Made by a program: the position numbers and the translations under genes | Assembly (NCBI GenBank): GCA_964592115.1 | Contig: CAZQCP010000020.1 | Coordinates: 1-35,220 of the forward strand | DNA length: 35,220 bases | Source of the DNA: Sva-07 sp964592115 | GTDB lineage: Bacteria > Actinomycetota > Acidimicrobiia > Acidimicrobiales > Ilumatobacteraceae | Direction: 5' to 3' | Shown: one piece after another, positions 14,449 to 21,352 of the stretch | Numbering within the stretch: position 1 is the first letter of the stretch | Layout of the letters: each line of letters starts with the position of its first letter | The notes under the pieces: generated by a model | Told to the model about the DNA's origin: nothing | Databases searched by the model: none | The model's input: the letters and a program-made list of their open reading frames with translations, nothing else

Positions 14449-15693
14449 CTATCGGCCGCCGGGACCGCCGCCTCCCGGACCGGCGCCCCCCGGACCACGC
14501 CCCATCGGGCCGCCGCCCATCATCTGGTTCGACAGCTCGGTGACCAGCTGACCGTTCGTGGTGATCGTGCCGCCGGTCAGCACACCGGTGCCGTCGAAGT
14601 CGAACGGGGACTGGGCAGTGATGTCGATCGTGCCGCCGTTGATGGTGAGGTCGCCGTTGCTGTCGATCGCGTCGGTGTCGCCGGCGCCCATGACGATCGT
14701 GAGGTTGCCACCGTTGATCGTGATGCTCAGGCCGTCCGTGATGATGTCGGAGGCCGAGGCGTTGATGCCGTCGTCGGAGGCATTGATGGAGATGTCGCCG
14801 TCGTCGATCACGATCACTGGCGCTTCGATTCCCTCGACGGATTCGGTGATGTCGATGGTTCCGCCGGCGATCCAGATCTTCTGCTCGGCCTTGATCGCGT
14901 CGTCGCCGGAGGCGATGGTGATGATCCCGTCGGTGATGTTGAGTTGCCCCATGCCGATGTCGGTGTCATTGCTCGCCTTCAGACCGTCACCCGTCGCGTC
15001 GATCGTGATCGTGCCGCCGTCGATGGTCAGCGAGTCCGTGCCGCGAATGCCGTCGTCGACGCTCGTCACGTTGACCGTTCCCGAATCGATCCACACGTCG
15101 TCCTTGCCGACGATGCCATCGGCGAAGTTGGACGTGACGTTCAGCGTTCCACTGCCGGTGATGGCGAGGTCGTCCGACGAGTAGATCGTGCCGTCGATCT
15201 CCTCGTCGCTGCGGGTTGCCGCGTCGGACACCGTGTTGGTGGTTCCGTCGGCGAGCTCCAACACCGTCAGCTCGGCGTTGTCGACCTGGATCGCGGCACC
15301 GACGCCGCTGTCGATGGTCACGCCGTCGAGCACGATCCGCACGTAGCCGTCGGAGTCCACCGTCACTTGCCCGGTGGAGCTGCCGGTGAGCACGTAGGTT
15401 CCGGCCTCGGTGATGGACAAGCCGTCGTCAGCGAGCGTGACGTTCGTGGTCGCCAGGCTGGCCCAGTCGACGTCATCGCCGGAATCGGAGACCTCCGTCG
15501 AGGAAGCCGTGTCCGTTGTGGTCGCCGCGGCGTCCACAGTCGCGTCGGTCGAGGCAGTCGGCGTGACGTTCGTGCTGGCGGACGTGTCCTGACTCGAAGC
15601 GGCGTCGCTGGCGGCGCAACCGGCAACGATCAGGGCCGCGGCACACAGCCCGGCGGCGATGCTTGTTCGGGCGACGCTCTTGTGGTGTCTCAT
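14449..15693 (-). CDS. Carbohydrate-binding-domain lipoprotein (Cthe_2159-like beta-helix)
   Basis: A 414-residue secreted lipoprotein. The signal peptide ends in LIVAGC, with Cys26 lipidated, followed by a Ser/Thr/Asp-rich linker (about 27-75). The rest is a series of imperfect beta-helix turns of the type DDGI... SLTIDGGTITIDATGDGLKA, ADGIVGKDDVWIDSGTV and ASGDDAIKAEQKIWIAGG. The Asp/Asn-Gly turns suggest bound calcium. This pattern fits the carbohydrate-binding domain (Cthe_2159-like) proteins, some of which bind acidic plant polysaccharides. A Gly/Pro-rich tail (MMGGGPMGRGPGG) closes the protein. ATG 15693 has GGAGGA 7 nt upstream; the longer reading frame upstream is not supported. Direct repeats at 15745-15775 may regulate it. 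Confidence 0.85.
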   Translation of the reverse strand: MRHHKSVARTSIAAGLCAAALIVAGCAASDAASSQDTSASTNVTPTASTDATVDAAATTTDTASSTEVSDSGDDVDWASLATTNVTLADDGLSITEAGTYVLTGSSTGQVTVDSDGYVRIVLDGVTIDSGVGAAIQVDNAELTVLELADGTTNTVSDAATRSDEEIDGTIYSSDDLAITGSGTLNVTSNFADGIVGKDDVWIDSGTVNVTSVDDGIRGTDSLTIDGGTITIDATGDGLKASNDTDIGMGQLNITDGIITIASGDDAIKAEQKIWIAGGTIDITESVEGIEAPVIVIDDGDISINASDDGINASASDIITDGLSITINGGNLTIVMGAGDTDAIDSNGDLTINGGTIDITAQSPFDFDGTGVLTGGTITTNGQLVTELSNQMMGGGPMGRGPGGAGPGGGGPGGR

Positions 15694-15744
15694 GATGGTC
15701 CTCCGTTGGGGCCCGTTCGGCCCTGTGGGAGGAGTCCACCAGCG

Positions 15745-15775
15745 GAACCTGAGTGAACGCTGTGGAAACGCTGTG
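15745..15775. promoter_or_regulatory. 11-bp-periodic direct repeats, probable activator site
   Basis: AACGCTGTG occurs at 15756-15764 and again at 15767-15775, exactly 11 bp apart, with a degenerate third unit at 15745-15753. One-helical-turn direct repeats are typical of OmpR/PhoB-type response regulators. The site lies 52-82 bp upstream of the lipoprotein start codon, a suitable distance for activation. Confidence 0.6.
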
Positions 15776-15857
15776 ACGATCGCGTGAGTCGTCGGGTTCG
15801 CCGCCGGGACCGTCAGGATCTCGTCAAGTCGGGCGGCGTCGAGGCCGATGACGTGTC

Positions 15858-17192
15858 GTGGCACTCCTTCCTGCACCGTCGACGGACCGCATCGATCGTG
15901 CACCGGCCCGGCTCAGCGCGAGCGCGGAGCTGGTGGTGTCGAATCACGACGGGACACGCGTCCGCGGCGTCACCGGTCCGGCGGGGAGCGGCAAGACGTT
16001 CGCGCTGACCGCTCGCGCTGCTCGTCTCGCCGCCGAAGGCAACGACGTGTTGGTGTTGTGCTTCAACCTCACGCTTGCGGCGCGTCTTGAGGCGCTCGTC
16101 GCGCAACGCTGTGCGGAGTACGGCGCCGACCCAGCGAGGGTCGCCTGCACGAGCTTCCACACCTTTTGCGCCGGTGTTGTCGACGACGCCCTCGCCGCCG
16201 GATTCGTGCCTGACGAGTCCGTGCGCGGCACGTGGCCGCAGCGGACGCTGGCGAAGACGAACGATGTGTTCGAGCAGGGCTTCGAGCGTTCGTACGACGC
16301 GGTGCTCGTCGACGAGGGACAGGACTTCACGGTCGAGTGGTGGAACCTGCTGCGCCGGCACGTCGTGCGGCCCGATGGCGAGATGCTCCTCGTGTCCGAT
16401 CCGATGGTCGACCTCGGGAGCAAGGGCACGTGGGACGATCCCGACGTTCGCCTCGCCGCCGGCTTCGATGAGCCGTGGATCGAGATGTCGAGCTCGTACC
16501 GGATGTCGCGTGGGCTGATCGAGCCACTCAACGAGTTCGCCCGCTGCTACCTCGACGACGTCGGCATCATGCCGAGCGTGCCCGACGATCAGGAGGCCGT
16601 GGTCGGACAAGTCGCCTCGGAGGTACGGACCTGGCGGAACATCGACCGCGTCGCCGACCTCGGCATCGAGATCGGGCGGCAGGTCGTTCGTTTGCTCCGC
16701 GAGCATCCGACGCTCGCTCCGGGTGACGTCGTGTTCCTCTGCGAGTACCACCACGACGGCTTGGCCGCCGCGGAGCTGATCGAAGATGCCGGGTATCCGA
16801 CGCATCACGTCTACAGCCGGGATCCCGATGCCAGGGTGGAGCGCAAGGCCCGCTTCCGTCCGGAGGCCGCGGCTGTCAAGGGATGCACGGTGCACAGCTT
16901 CAAGGGGTGGGAGAGCCCGGCGGTCGTCGTCGGCATCGCCGTCGAGGAGCGCTCACGCCGGCTCGCCTATGCCGGGATGACGCGGGTGACATCCGTGCAT
17001 GGCGGCTCGGTGTCGCACCTCGTCGTCGTCAACGCCGACCCGCGCCTCGCCGGGTTCCAGCCGACGTTCGAGGTCGGCGTGCCGGTCAGCCGCGTGTCGG
17101 AGCAGATCCTCGACGCATCGGACGGTCTGCCCCGACCGGAGCTGCCGGGGCTACCGTCCAACGAATGGACCTCGCCGACCTCCAGGACGTGA
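15858..17192 (+). CDS. Compact UvrD/Rep-like superfamily I ATPase
   Basis: A 444-residue P-loop protein with the motifs of superfamily I helicases: motif I GPAGSGKT (K46), motif Ia-like LVLCFNLTLAARLEAL, motif II VLVDEGQDF, motif III LLVSDPMVDLGSKG, motif IV-like SSSYRMSRGL, motif V CTVHSFKGWESPAVVVGI and motif VI YAGMTRVTS. At this length the large 1B/2B subdomains of UvrD/Rep/PcrA (about 700 residues) are largely missing, so strand separation is uncertain; it may be a nucleic-acid-dependent ATPase. GTG 15858 is the first start in frame; no clear ribosome site. Its 3' end overlaps the MazG-like gene by 28 nt. Confidence 0.82.
   Translation: MALLPAPSTDRIDRAPARLSASAELVVSNHDGTRVRGVTGPAGSGKTFALTARAARLAAEGNDVLVLCFNLTLAARLEALVAQRCAEYGADPARVACTSFHTFCAGVVDDALAAGFVPDESVRGTWPQRTLAKTNDVFEQGFERSYDAVLVDEGQDFTVEWWNLLRRHVVRPDGEMLLVSDPMVDLGSKGTWDDPDVRLAAGFDEPWIEMSSSYRMSRGLIEPLNEFARCYLDDVGIMPSVPDDQEAVVGQVASEVRTWRNIDRVADLGIEIGRQVVRLLREHPTLAPGDVVFLCEYHHDGLAAAELIEDAGYPTHHVYSRDPDARVERKARFRPEAAAVKGCTVHSFKGWESPAVVVGIAVEERSRRLAYAGMTRVTSVHGGSVSHLVVVNADPRLAGFQPTFEVGVPVSRVSEQILDASDGLPRPELPGLPSNEWTSPTSRT
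17152..17157 (+). promoter_or_regulatory. -10 box before MazG-like gene
   Basis: TACCGT lies 7 nt before ATG 17165, inside the end of the ATPase gene. Leaderless geometry. Confidence 0.4.
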
Positions 17193-17446
17193 TCGAGCGC
17201 ACGTACGGCGAGCGCGACCGCGCCCGCGGCGTGTCGGCGACCGTGGCATGGCTCGCCGAGGAGATCGGTGAGCTGGCGCAGGCGGTGCGCAAGGGGTCCC
17301 ACGAGGAACGGGTGCACGAGTTCGGCGACGTCGTGGCATGGGTGGCGACGCTCGCCAACCAGCAAGGCGTCGACCTCAACGAGGCGGTGGCCCGCTACGC
17401 CGCCGGGTGCCCCCGCTGCGCCACCCTTCCCTGCACCTGTCAATAG
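17165..17446 (+). CDS. MazG-like nucleotide pyrophosphohydrolase with Cys-rich tail
   Basis: A 93-residue protein with the all-alpha NTP pyrophosphatase metal motif EE..E (E32, E33, E36 in LAEEIGELAQAV) and E..D (E52, D55 in HEFGDVVAWV). Such proteins hydrolyse (d)NTPs to monophosphate plus pyrophosphate, often as house-cleaning enzymes. The C-terminus is unusual: CPRCATLPCTC puts four cysteines (82, 85, 90, 92) in eleven residues, suggesting a metal site. The ATG at 17165 is supported by a TACCGT -10 box; the longer frame upstream is shadow of the ATPase gene. Confidence 0.85.
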   Translation: MDLADLQDVIERTYGERDRARGVSATVAWLAEEIGELAQAVRKGSHEERVHEFGDVVAWVATLANQQGVDLNEAVARYAAGCPRCATLPCTCQ

Positions 17447-17537
17447 GCAACGCAGGGCCCGCGCGGGTTGTCGCGACGTTGCGTGTTTCGATCGGACGGC
17501 CCGGAAGCACGGCGCCGCTCGAACCACCGTGCTCGTT

Positions 17538-18599
17538 TCAGCGCCAGGAGGCGACGAGCTCGGCGATCTGGATGGCGTTGAGGGCGGCACCCTTACGCAG
17601 GTTGTCGTTGCTGACGAACAGGGCCAGCCCGCGGCCGTCGGGCACGCCTTCGTCCTGGCGGATGCGACCGACGTAGCTCGGGTCGCGGCCGGCGGCGTCG
17701 AGCGGTGTCGGCACATCGCTCAGCTCGATGCCAGGCGCGGCGGCGAGCAGCTCCGTCGCCCGGGCGACCGACAGCGGGCGCTCGAACTCGGCGTTGATCG
17801 ACAGTGAGTGACCCGTGAACACGGGCACACGGACGCACGTGCCGGACACGAGGAGCCCTGGAATGTCGAGGATCTTGCGACTCTCGTTGCGCAGCTTGCG
17901 CTCCTCGTCGGTTTCGAAGGACCCGTCGTCGACGAGCGCGCCGGCCAACGGGAGCACGTTGAACGCGATTGGCTTGGCGTACGTGGCGGGTGCCGGGAAC
18001 GTCACCGCCCTGCCGTCGTGAGCGAGTTCGGCGGCTCGGTCGACGACCTCGCGCACCTGCTTGTCGAGCTCGTCGACCCCAGCACCACCGCTTCCCGACA
18101 CCGCCTGGTACGTCGACACGACGAGCCGCACGAGGCCGGCCTCGTCGTGCAACGGCTTCAGCGCCGGCATCGCCGCCATCGTCGTGCAGTTCGGGTTGGC
18201 GACGATCCCCCGCTTGGAGTCACGGGCCAGCTCACCGTTGACCTCGGCGACCACGAGCGGCACGTCGGGATCCATGCGGAACGCAGACGAGTTGTCGATC
18301 ACGATCGCACCGGCAGCGGCGAACTTCGGCGCCAGCGCCCGCGAACCGGTGGCGCCGGCCGAGAACAACGCGATGTCGAGCCCGGCTGGGTCGGCGGTCG
18401 CGGCATCTTCGACGACCACCTCGGTGCCGTTCCACGACAACGTCGTTCCAGCCGAACGGGCCGAGGCGAAGAAGCGGATCTCGGCGATGGGGAAGTTGCG
18501 TTCGGCGAGCAGGCGACGCATGACCCCGCCGACCTGGCCGGTGGCGCCGACGACACCGACGCGCATGCCGTCGCGACCCAGTCCTGATGCAGCAGACAT
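17538..18599 (-). CDS. asd: Aspartate-semialdehyde dehydrogenase
   Basis: A 353-residue enzyme that reduces aspartyl phosphate to aspartate semialdehyde with NADPH, the second step toward lysine, threonine, methionine and diaminopimelate. N-terminal Rossmann motif VGVVGATGQVGGVMRRLL, the IDNSSAFRMDPDVPLVVAEVN segment, catalytic Cys138 in VANPNCTT, the substrate region SGSGGAGVDEL and the His of FTGHSLSINAEF are all present. Length is typical (about 340-350). Start ATG 18599 is supported by TATCGT 7 nt upstream; ATG 18566 (MRVGVVG) is an alternative. lysC is on the same strand but separated by an opposite-strand methyltransferase. Confidence 0.96.
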   Translation of the reverse strand: MSAASGLGRDGMRVGVVGATGQVGGVMRRLLAERNFPIAEIRFFASARSAGTTLSWNGTEVVVEDAATADPAGLDIALFSAGATGSRALAPKFAAAGAIVIDNSSAFRMDPDVPLVVAEVNGELARDSKRGIVANPNCTTMAAMPALKPLHDEAGLVRLVVSTYQAVSGSGGAGVDELDKQVREVVDRAAELAHDGRAVTFPAPATYAKPIAFNVLPLAGALVDDGSFETDEERKLRNESRKILDIPGLLVSGTCVRVPVFTGHSLSINAEFERPLSVARATELLAAAPGIELSDVPTPLDAAGRDPSYVGRIRQDEGVPDGRGLALFVSNDNLRKGAALNAIQIAELVASWR

Positions 18600-18606
18600 G
18601 ACGGCA

Positions 18607-18612
18607 ACGATA
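18607..18612 (-). promoter_or_regulatory. -10 box of leaderless asd promoter
   Basis: Minus-strand TATCGT followed by 7 nt and ATG 18599. No Shine-Dalgarno is visible, consistent with a leaderless transcript. Confidence 0.5.
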
Positions 18613-18675
18613 ACGGGACGGCGCCGGGCCCGGCCTGGAGGATTCACGCGCTGGGCACCACCCCGCCGGGTCTGT

Positions 18676-18681
18676 CACAAT
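18676..18681 (+). promoter_or_regulatory. -10 box of methyltransferase gene
   Basis: CACAAT, retaining the key A and final T of the -10 consensus, stands 6 nt before GTG 18688. Confidence 0.35.
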
Positions 18682-18687
18682 CGCATC

Positions 18688-19527
18688 GTGCCGCGCCGCT
18701 CCCAACTCGTTCCCTGGAAGGCCGCCGGCCAGACGAGCGATCGTCAGGTGAGTGGCGACGACGTCGTGCGCACCACCGGGTGGGTGTTCAACAACGAGAC
18801 GGGCAGCGATCTCACCCTCGAGCAGTTCGTCGCCACCGGCGACTCGGAGGTGCCCTCGTACCTGACCGTGTTCGGTCTGCGCGAAGCGGACGCCGACGGT
18901 CGAACCCCGAACGACAAGACGATCGTCGAGATCGGCTGTGGCATCGGACGGATGACCTGCGCGTTCACGCGCGAGTACGCCTCGGTCGTGGCGTGCGACC
19001 TCGACGCCGGGTTCCTCGAACGCTGCTACGAGACCGTCGGGCGCTTCGGCCGGATCGATCGGCTCCGCACCTCGCACGTCACCGACGGACGAACCCTCGA
19101 CCTCCCCCCGGACTCAGCCGACGTTGCGTTCAGTTACATCACCTTGCAGCACTGCGATCCTGACGACGCCGAGAACCTGACGGCAGAGGCGGTGCGCGTG
19201 ACCCGTCCTGGCGGCAAGATCGTGCTCAACTACCGCGGCCGCAGCCCGCAAGACATCATCTTGCTGCCGGCCGGCGCGGTGACCCGAGCGATGTTCCGCA
19301 TCCCCAAGTTCGGCCCGTGGTTGTCACAACGTCGCAGCGCGGCTCGTCTCGGGTGGCAGGCCAACCGGCTGCACCCCGACGACCTGATCGGCCCGCTCAC
19401 CCCGTTGCTCCGCGACGTCGAGGTGTGGCGCAACCCCAAGAGCAACCTCCGCTCCAGCCAGGCAACGACCCGCGAGTTCGACGGCATCAACCCGCACCAC
19501 TACTGGCTCATCGCGACCGTCCGCTGA
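18688..19527 (+). CDS. Class I SAM-dependent methyltransferase
   Basis: A 279-residue protein with the Rossmann SAM-binding motif I VEIGCGIGRMTCAF (about residues 80-93), motif II VVACDLDAGFLERC, motif IV-like DSADVAFSYITLQHC and post-motif VTRPGGKIVLNYRG, in the order of the Methyltransf_11/25 families. The methyl acceptor is unknown. It is transcribed opposite to asd and lysC and lies between them. The stop codon (19525-19527) is the first triplet of a perfect 33-bp inverted repeat. GTG 18688 is chosen because the sequence upstream overlaps asd and a -10-like CACAAT sits 6 nt before it. Confidence 0.88.
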   Translation: MPRRSQLVPWKAAGQTSDRQVSGDDVVRTTGWVFNNETGSDLTLEQFVATGDSEVPSYLTVFGLREADADGRTPNDKTIVEIGCGIGRMTCAFTREYASVVACDLDAGFLERCYETVGRFGRIDRLRTSHVTDGRTLDLPPDSADVAFSYITLQHCDPDDAENLTAEAVRVTRPGGKIVLNYRGRSPQDIILLPAGAVTRAMFRIPKFGPWLSQRRSAARLGWQANRLHPDDLIGPLTPLLRDVEVWRNPKSNLRSSQATTREFDGINPHHYWLIATVR

Positions 19528-19626
19528 TTGCATCCGGGGTCAGACACCAAATGCAACCGGAGCGAGCGGCGGGCGTGCCTGCGACTGCGTGCCGTTGCAT
19601 TTGGTGTCTGACCCCGGATGCAATCA
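19525..19626. repeat. Perfect 33-bp inverted repeat containing GGGGTCAGACACC
   Basis: The arms at 19525-19557 and 19594-19626 are exact reverse complements over 33 bases, separated by 36 bp. Each contains GGGGTCAGACACC. The outer end TGATTGCATCC includes the methyltransferase stop. Directly after the right arm, CCCCGG(A/G)TGCAATCAG is repeated once more, so the lysC stop (19640-19642) lies in a third partial copy. It resembles REP/BIME-like mobile palindromes and should also terminate transcription from both sides. Confidence 0.92.
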
Positions 19627-19639
19627 GCCCCGGGTGCAA

Positions 19640-20890
19640 TCAGCGGCGTTCGGGGAGTGGGCCGCCGTAGTCGTCGCCGGAGTCGAGACCGAACGCGGTG
19701 TGCAGCGAGCGGGCGGCGAGCTCCATGTCGCTGGAGGCGCACACGATCGACACGCGGATCGTCGACGTGGAGATCATCACGATGTTGACGCCGGCGTCGG
19801 CGAGCACGCGGAACATCTTGGCGGCGATGCCCGGTGACGACTTCATGCCGGCGCCGACGAGCGACACCTTGGCGATGTTGCTGTCGTGCTCGACACCGTT
19901 GGCGCCGATCTCGCCGGCGATGCGGGTGACGATCGCTTCCGCTTCGGCCATGTCCGCCATCGGCATGGTGAAGCTGATGTCGGTCGTGCCCTGAGTCGAC
20001 GTGTTCTGCACGATCATGTCGACGTTGACGTTCGCCTCGGCGAGCGGTTCGAACAGCGCCGCCGAGATGCCGGGCCGGTCGGGCACGCCGAACACGGTGA
20101 CCTTGGCCTCGCTCATGTCGGTGACGACACCAGAGATGATCGGATCTTCCAAGGAGGCCTCCTCGTTGGTGACCCACGTGCCGGGCTCCCAGGTGAACGC
20201 GGAGCGGACGTGGAGGGGAACGTCGTGATTGCGGGCGAACTCGACCGAACGCAGCGCGAGCACCTTCGAGCCAGCTCCGGCCATCTCGAGCATCTCGTCG
20301 AAGTGGATCTTGTGGAGCTTGCGCGCCTGGGGGACGATGCGCGGATCGGCGCTGAACACACCGGTGACGTCGGTGTAGATCTCGCAGGCGTCGGCGTGCA
20401 TCGCCTGAGCGAGCGCCGAGGCGGTGAGGTCGGACGCACCGCGACCCATCGTGGTGATCTCCTTGGCGGTGCTCACGCCCTGGAAGCCGGCGATCACGCA
20501 GACCTTGCCGTCGGCCATGGCCTCGCGCACGCGGTCGCCCTTCACCTCGACGATCTTCGCCTTGCGGTGTGACGTGTCGGTGATGATGCCGACCTGGCTG
20601 CCGGTGAAGCTGATCGCGTCGATGCCACGGTCGGCGAGTGCCATCGTCATGAGCGCCGCAGTGACGCGCTCGCCGGTGGTCAACAACATGTCCATCTCGC
20701 GGCCGGGCTGCGTGCGCGACACGGAGTCGGCGAGGGCGAGCAGGTTGTCCGTGGATCTGCCCATCGCCGAGACGACGACGATGACGTCGTCACCGCGACG
20801 GCGCGTGATGGCGACGTTGTCGGCGACGGCGTTGATCCGCTCGGGGTCGGCGACGGACGTGCCGCCGTACTTCTGGACGATCAGAGCCAC
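19640..20890 (-). CDS. lysC: Aspartate kinase
   Basis: A 416-residue aspartokinase that phosphorylates aspartate as the first step of the lysine/threonine/methionine pathway. The N-terminal kinase domain starts with VQKYGGTSVADPERI and contains VVVSAMGRSTDNLL, TTGERVTAAL, GFQGVST and DVTGVFSADPRIVPQARKL. Two C-terminal ACT domains (VFGVPDRPGISAALF; VSLVGAGMKSSPGIAAKMF) are the expected allosteric part. The usual LGRGGSDTTA motif reads MGRGASDLTA, replacing a normally invariant glycine by alanine. Start GTG 20890 is preceded by TAGGCT at 9 nt and no Shine-Dalgarno. In some actinobacteria an internal start also makes a regulatory beta subunit; that cannot be decided here. Confidence 0.96.
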   Translation of the reverse strand: MALIVQKYGGTSVADPERINAVADNVAITRRRGDDVIVVVSAMGRSTDNLLALADSVSRTQPGREMDMLLTTGERVTAALMTMALADRGIDAISFTGSQVGIITDTSHRKAKIVEVKGDRVREAMADGKVCVIAGFQGVSTAKEITTMGRGASDLTASALAQAMHADACEIYTDVTGVFSADPRIVPQARKLHKIHFDEMLEMAGAGSKVLALRSVEFARNHDVPLHVRSAFTWEPGTWVTNEEASLEDPIISGVVTDMSEAKVTVFGVPDRPGISAALFEPLAEANVNVDMIVQNTSTQGTTDISFTMPMADMAEAEAIVTRIAGEIGANGVEHDSNIAKVSLVGAGMKSSPGIAAKMFRVLADAGVNIVMISTSTIRVSIVCASSDMELAARSLHTAFGLDSGDDYGGPLPERR

Positions 20891-20899
20891 GGGGACGGG

Positions 20900-20905
20900 A
20901 GCCTA
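20900..20905 (-). promoter_or_regulatory. -10 box of lysC promoter
   Basis: Minus-strand TAGGCT, 9 nt before GTG 20890, directly downstream of the hairpin that ends the preceding gene. Confidence 0.45.
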
Positions 20906-20909
20906 GTGA

Positions 20910-20938
20910 GTAACAGCGGGGCCGGGCCCCAGCGTTAC
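20910..20938 (-). terminator. Hairpin between haem monooxygenase and lysC
   Basis: Immediately after the TAA stop of the upstream gene, GTAAC/GTTAC and GGGGCC/GGCCCC form a 29-nt hairpin with a tiny loop. No T tract follows, as is common in GC-rich actinobacteria. It should isolate lysC from the upstream gene. Confidence 0.65.
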
Positions 20939-21313
20939 TTACTCGGCGGCGCCCTTGACGACGTGCTCGACGACTTCGAATGCCAGCAGCTCGGCCGACT
21001 GCGACACCGGCGCCGGCCCGCCGGGATGCCCACCCGCGTGCCCGCCGCCCGGACGGGCGCCGCCGTCACCGCTGCCGGCGTTGGCGTGACCCTTGACGAA
21101 GTCTTGGCTGTTGACCCACGACTGGAAGTGCTCCTCGCTGGCCCAGCGCGTGTACACGAAGTAGCGAGTTTCGCCCTCGACGGGACGCAGGAGCTGGAAG
21201 TCCTCGAACCCGTCGAAGCCCTCGACCATGCGCGCCCGGTTGGCGAAGCGCTCCTCGAGCTGGGGGCCCATGCCCTCGGGCACGGTGATGGCATTGATCT
21301 TGACGACGCTCAT
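20939..21313 (-). CDS. MhuD-like antibiotic biosynthesis monooxygenase (haem-degrading type)
   Basis: A 124-residue ABM-fold protein. It tracks M. tuberculosis MhuD closely over the first 65 residues (VVKINAITVPEG, FQLLRPVEGETRYFV, W..EEHFQSW). The functional residues of MhuD have counterparts: Asn7, Trp66 and a His at position 76 (MhuD His75). Such enzymes bind and open haem to release iron. Between the His and the last strand (LLAFEVVEHV) there is a Gly/His-rich insertion of about 25 residues (ARPGGGHAGGHPGGP) not present in MhuD. The ATG start is followed directly by the first beta strand. It is a separate unit from lysC because of the hairpin downstream. Confidence 0.85.
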   Translation of the reverse strand: MSVVKINAITVPEGMGPQLEERFANRARMVEGFDGFEDFQLLRPVEGETRYFVYTRWASEEHFQSWVNSQDFVKGHANAGSGDGGARPGGGHAGGHPGGPAPVSQSAELLAFEVVEHVVKGAAE

Positions 21314-21352
21314 GTTCCCAGCATGCCGGATTTCAGGCCGACGACGGCAGCG

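Noticed and set aside
15858..17446. Defence system from UvrD-like ATPase plus MazG-like protein
   Set aside because: Neighbouring genes are metabolic, no nuclease partner is present, and both families are common house-keeping proteins. The overlap alone is not enough.
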